Assembly (NCBI RefSeq): GCF_900107795.1 | Contig: NZ_FNRL01000014.1 | Coordinates: forward strand, 1-64,000 | Length of the DNA stretch: 64,000 bases | Direction of reading: 5' to 3' | Source: Chitinophaga terrae (ex Kim and Jung 2007) | Lineage (GTDB): Bacteria > Bacteroidota > Bacteroidia > Chitinophagales > Chitinophagaceae | In this document: positions 62,678 to 64,000 of the stretch, piece after piece | Position numbering within the stretch: position 1 is the stretch's first letter | Layout: each line of letters begins with the position of its first letter | The notes under the pieces: generated by a model | Databases searched by the model: none | Seen by the model: the letters and a program-made list of their open reading frames with translations, nothing else | Told to the model about the DNA's origin: nothing | Program-made: the position numbers and the translations under genes

Positions 62678-63179
62678 TTGCCCGCAAAGCCGCAAAGAAG
62701 CAAAGCAGCAAAGTTTTATGTTTTATATTTGATTTACTATTCTTTTTATTCCGTCTTTAATAAGCGAAACGTTGAAATTGACCAGTAATCCCAACTTTAT
62801 ATTTGTCAGTTTTAAGTAGGTACGTACTTGTTTAAAATGCATATCCTTTAATTCTTCCACTGACTTTATTTCAACGATCACTTTATTGTCTACCAAAAGA
62901 TCTGCTCTAAATACCTTTTGAAGAACTGTGTTATCGTATACAACATTAAAAGCTTCCTGTCTTTTAACCTCACGTCCTCTTTTTATAAGCTCATAACTTA
63001 AGAGTTCTTCGTACACTGATTCAAATAACCCAGGTCCAAATTTAACATGTATAGCATAGCAAGCATCAACTATCTCCTTCGAGATAACATTTTCTATCAT
63101 GGATGAAATTTTATAAGGTTAACAATATTAGAAAATAAAAAATCTTTGCTTCTTTGCTTCTTTGCCCCTCTGCGTGCAA
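62678..63179. mobile_element. Putative GxxExxY-carrying element with 36-bp inverted terminal repeats
   Basis: The left arm (62678-62713, starting TTGCCCGCAAAGCCGCAAAG) and the right arm (63144-63179, starting TTGCACGCAGAGGGGCAAAG when read on the minus strand) agree at 31 of 36 positions and enclose one gene. The 502-base unit fills the gap between nuoF and nuoG; its right end touches the nuoF TAA stop. No target-site duplication is apparent and no transposase is present. Confidence 0.65.
62723..63100 (-). CDS. GxxExxY protein (PD-(D/E)XK nuclease-like)
   Basis: This 125-residue protein has the eponymous motif in GPGLFESVYEE (GLFESVY = GxxExxY), then RREVKRQEAFNVVYDN-like strands (sequence REVKRQEAFNVVYDN), FRADLLVDNKVIVEIKSVEEL with the D...EIK pattern of PD-(D/E)XK nucleases, and KQVRTYLKLTNIKLGLLVNFN. 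This family is scattered and often multicopy; its function is unknown. It is unrelated to complex I although it lies inside the nuo operon in the operon's direction, flanked by inverted repeats. Confidence 0.88.
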   Translation of the reverse strand: MIENVISKEIVDACYAIHVKFGPGLFESVYEELLSYELIKRGREVKRQEAFNVVYDNTVLQKVFRADLLVDNKVIVEIKSVEELKDMHFKQVRTYLKLTNIKLGLLVNFNVSLIKDGIKRIVNQI

Positions 63180-64000
63180 TTACGCGCCGGCAGGAACAGG
63201 GATCGGATCCGCGTAATGCGCGATACCGTAATTCCGTTTCTGAGACTCATCCGGGTTCAGCACATGCCACTCGAATTCGTCGCGGAAGTGACGGATAGCA
63301 GCGGCAACTGGCCATGCTGCAGCGTCTCCCAGCGGGCAAATGGTATTTCCTTCGATCTTGCGTTGGATATCCCACAGCAGGTCGATATCACTCATTTTTC
63401 CTTTTCCGTACTCGATATTGTGCAATACTTTTTTCATCCAGCCAGTTCCTTCACGGCAAGGGCTGCATTGGCCGCAGCTTTCGTGGTGATAGAAACGGGC
63501 GAAGGTGAGGGTGTTTCTAACGATACACTGGTCTTCATCCATGACAATAAAACCGCCGGAACCCAGCATTGAACCGGTTGCGAAGCCGCCGTCAGCCAAA
63601 CTTTCGTACGTCATCATACGGGTTTCGCCTTTTGCTGTTTTCAGCAGCAGGTTAGCAGGCAGTACAGGAACGGAAGATCCGCCCGGAATGCAGGCTTTCA
63701 GGCGTTTGTTATTCTTAATACCGCCGCAATATTCGTCAGAGAAAATAAATTCTTCTACAGAGATGTTCATTTCGATCTCGTAGACGCCTGGTTTGTTGAT
63801 GTTACCGCAGGCGGAGATCAGTTTGGTACCGGTAGATTTGCCTGTACCGAATTTAATATATTCATCTCCCCCGATGTTAATGATAGGTACTACGGCAGCC
63901 AGTGTTTCCACGTTGTTAACAACGGTTGGGCATTGCCATAATCCTTTTACTGCAGGGAAAGGAGGTTTAATACGGGGGTTGCCGCGTTTACCTTCCAGCG
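63180..64000 (-). CDS. nuoF: NADH:quinone oxidoreductase subunit F, C-terminal part (cut by the window edge)
   Basis: The reading frame is open to the right window edge, so about 273 codons of the C-terminal part are seen. It includes EGKRGNPRIKPPFPAVKGL, PTVVNNVETLA, SACGNINKPGVYEIEM, the GGSSVPVLPA loop, and the 4Fe-4S cluster motif ESCGQCSPCREGTGW, followed by CPLGDAAAWPV. NuoF binds FMN and NADH and starts electron transfer. Its TAA stop is directly followed by the repeat arm of the GxxExxY element. nuoE and the other peripheral genes should lie to the right. Confidence 0.95.
   Translation of the reverse strand, partial: LEGKRGNPRIKPPFPAVKGLWQCPTVVNNVETLAAVVPIINIGGDEYIKFGTGKSTGTKLISACGNINKPGVYEIEMNISVEEFIFSDEYCGGIKNNKRLKACIPGGSSVPVLPANLLLKTAKGETRMMTYESLADGGFATGSMLGSGGFIVMDEDQCIVRNTLTFARFYHHESCGQCSPCREGTGWMKKVLHNIEYGKGKMSDIDLLWDIQRKIEGNTICPLGDAAAWPVAAAIRHFRDEFEWHVLNPDESQKRNYGIAHYADPIPVPAGA

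Noticed and set aside
62678-63179. Target-site duplication around the GxxExxY unit
   Set aside because: The bases outside the two arms do not form a convincing direct repeat, so no duplication is claimed.
63180-64000. nuoF as a broken or shortened gene
   Set aside because: The frame is open to the window edge and all C-terminal motifs are intact; only the window cuts it.

Overview
The window looks like a chromosomal segment of a Bacteroidota bacterium, most likely a Chitinophaga-like member of the Chitinophagaceae. The evidence is a complete Bacteroidota-type division and cell-wall (dcw) cluster, TTTG/TAnnTTTG promoters in place of the sigma70 type, a type IX secretion (T9SS) component (PorD) with a T9SS-type sorting domain on a secreted protein, DUF5723, DUF4296 and DUF4835 proteins, many lipoproteins, and few Shine-Dalgarno sites. 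No rRNA, tRNA or CRISPR array was seen. Assignments come from reading the sequence; no database search was run.

Layout. 1-331: 5' part of a group II intron (minus strand) sitting just behind the terminator of a TerC-family gene. 389-6000: minus-strand stress and metabolic genes (terC-like, terD-like, photolyase, a PabC-like lyase, a DUF5723 outer-membrane protein). 6174-11434: minus-strand cluster bamD, rpoZ, coaBC, porD, DUF4296 lipoprotein, scoA, scoB. 11905-28433: plus-strand dcw cluster mraZ, rsmH, ftsL, pbp/ftsI, murE, mraY, murD, ftsW, murG, murC, ftsQ, ftsA, ftsZ, closed by a strong terminator. These genes make lipid II and the division machine that uses it.

28501-43256: a GH123/DUF4091 hydrolase, Kup potassium transporter, an OmpA-family porin with a near-consensus promoter, polyprenyl synthase, RecJ, a lipoprotein esterase, HtpG and a large secreted endonuclease/phosphatase-fold protein. 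43464-44545: rpsF-rpsR-rplI. 44674-53948: lipoproteins, a rhomboid protease, a D-threonine-aldolase-like enzyme with a GntP-type permease, an ABC permease, a GH71/99-like lectin-bearing hydrolase and small secreted proteins. 54181-64000: the minus-strand complex I operon, nuoF (cut by the window edge) through nuoN, with a short NuoG.

The most interesting signal is a family of related repeat arms (consensus close to TTYCNCGCARAGNNGCARAG). It occurs as paired arms around a GxxExxY gene wedged between nuoF and nuoG, as two large nested palindromes that touch or nearly touch stop codons (53946-54183 and 30340-30538), and as solo arms upstream of two genes. This looks like a dispersed mobile or 3'-end element family in which the GxxExxY gene may be the coding member; that link is inference.
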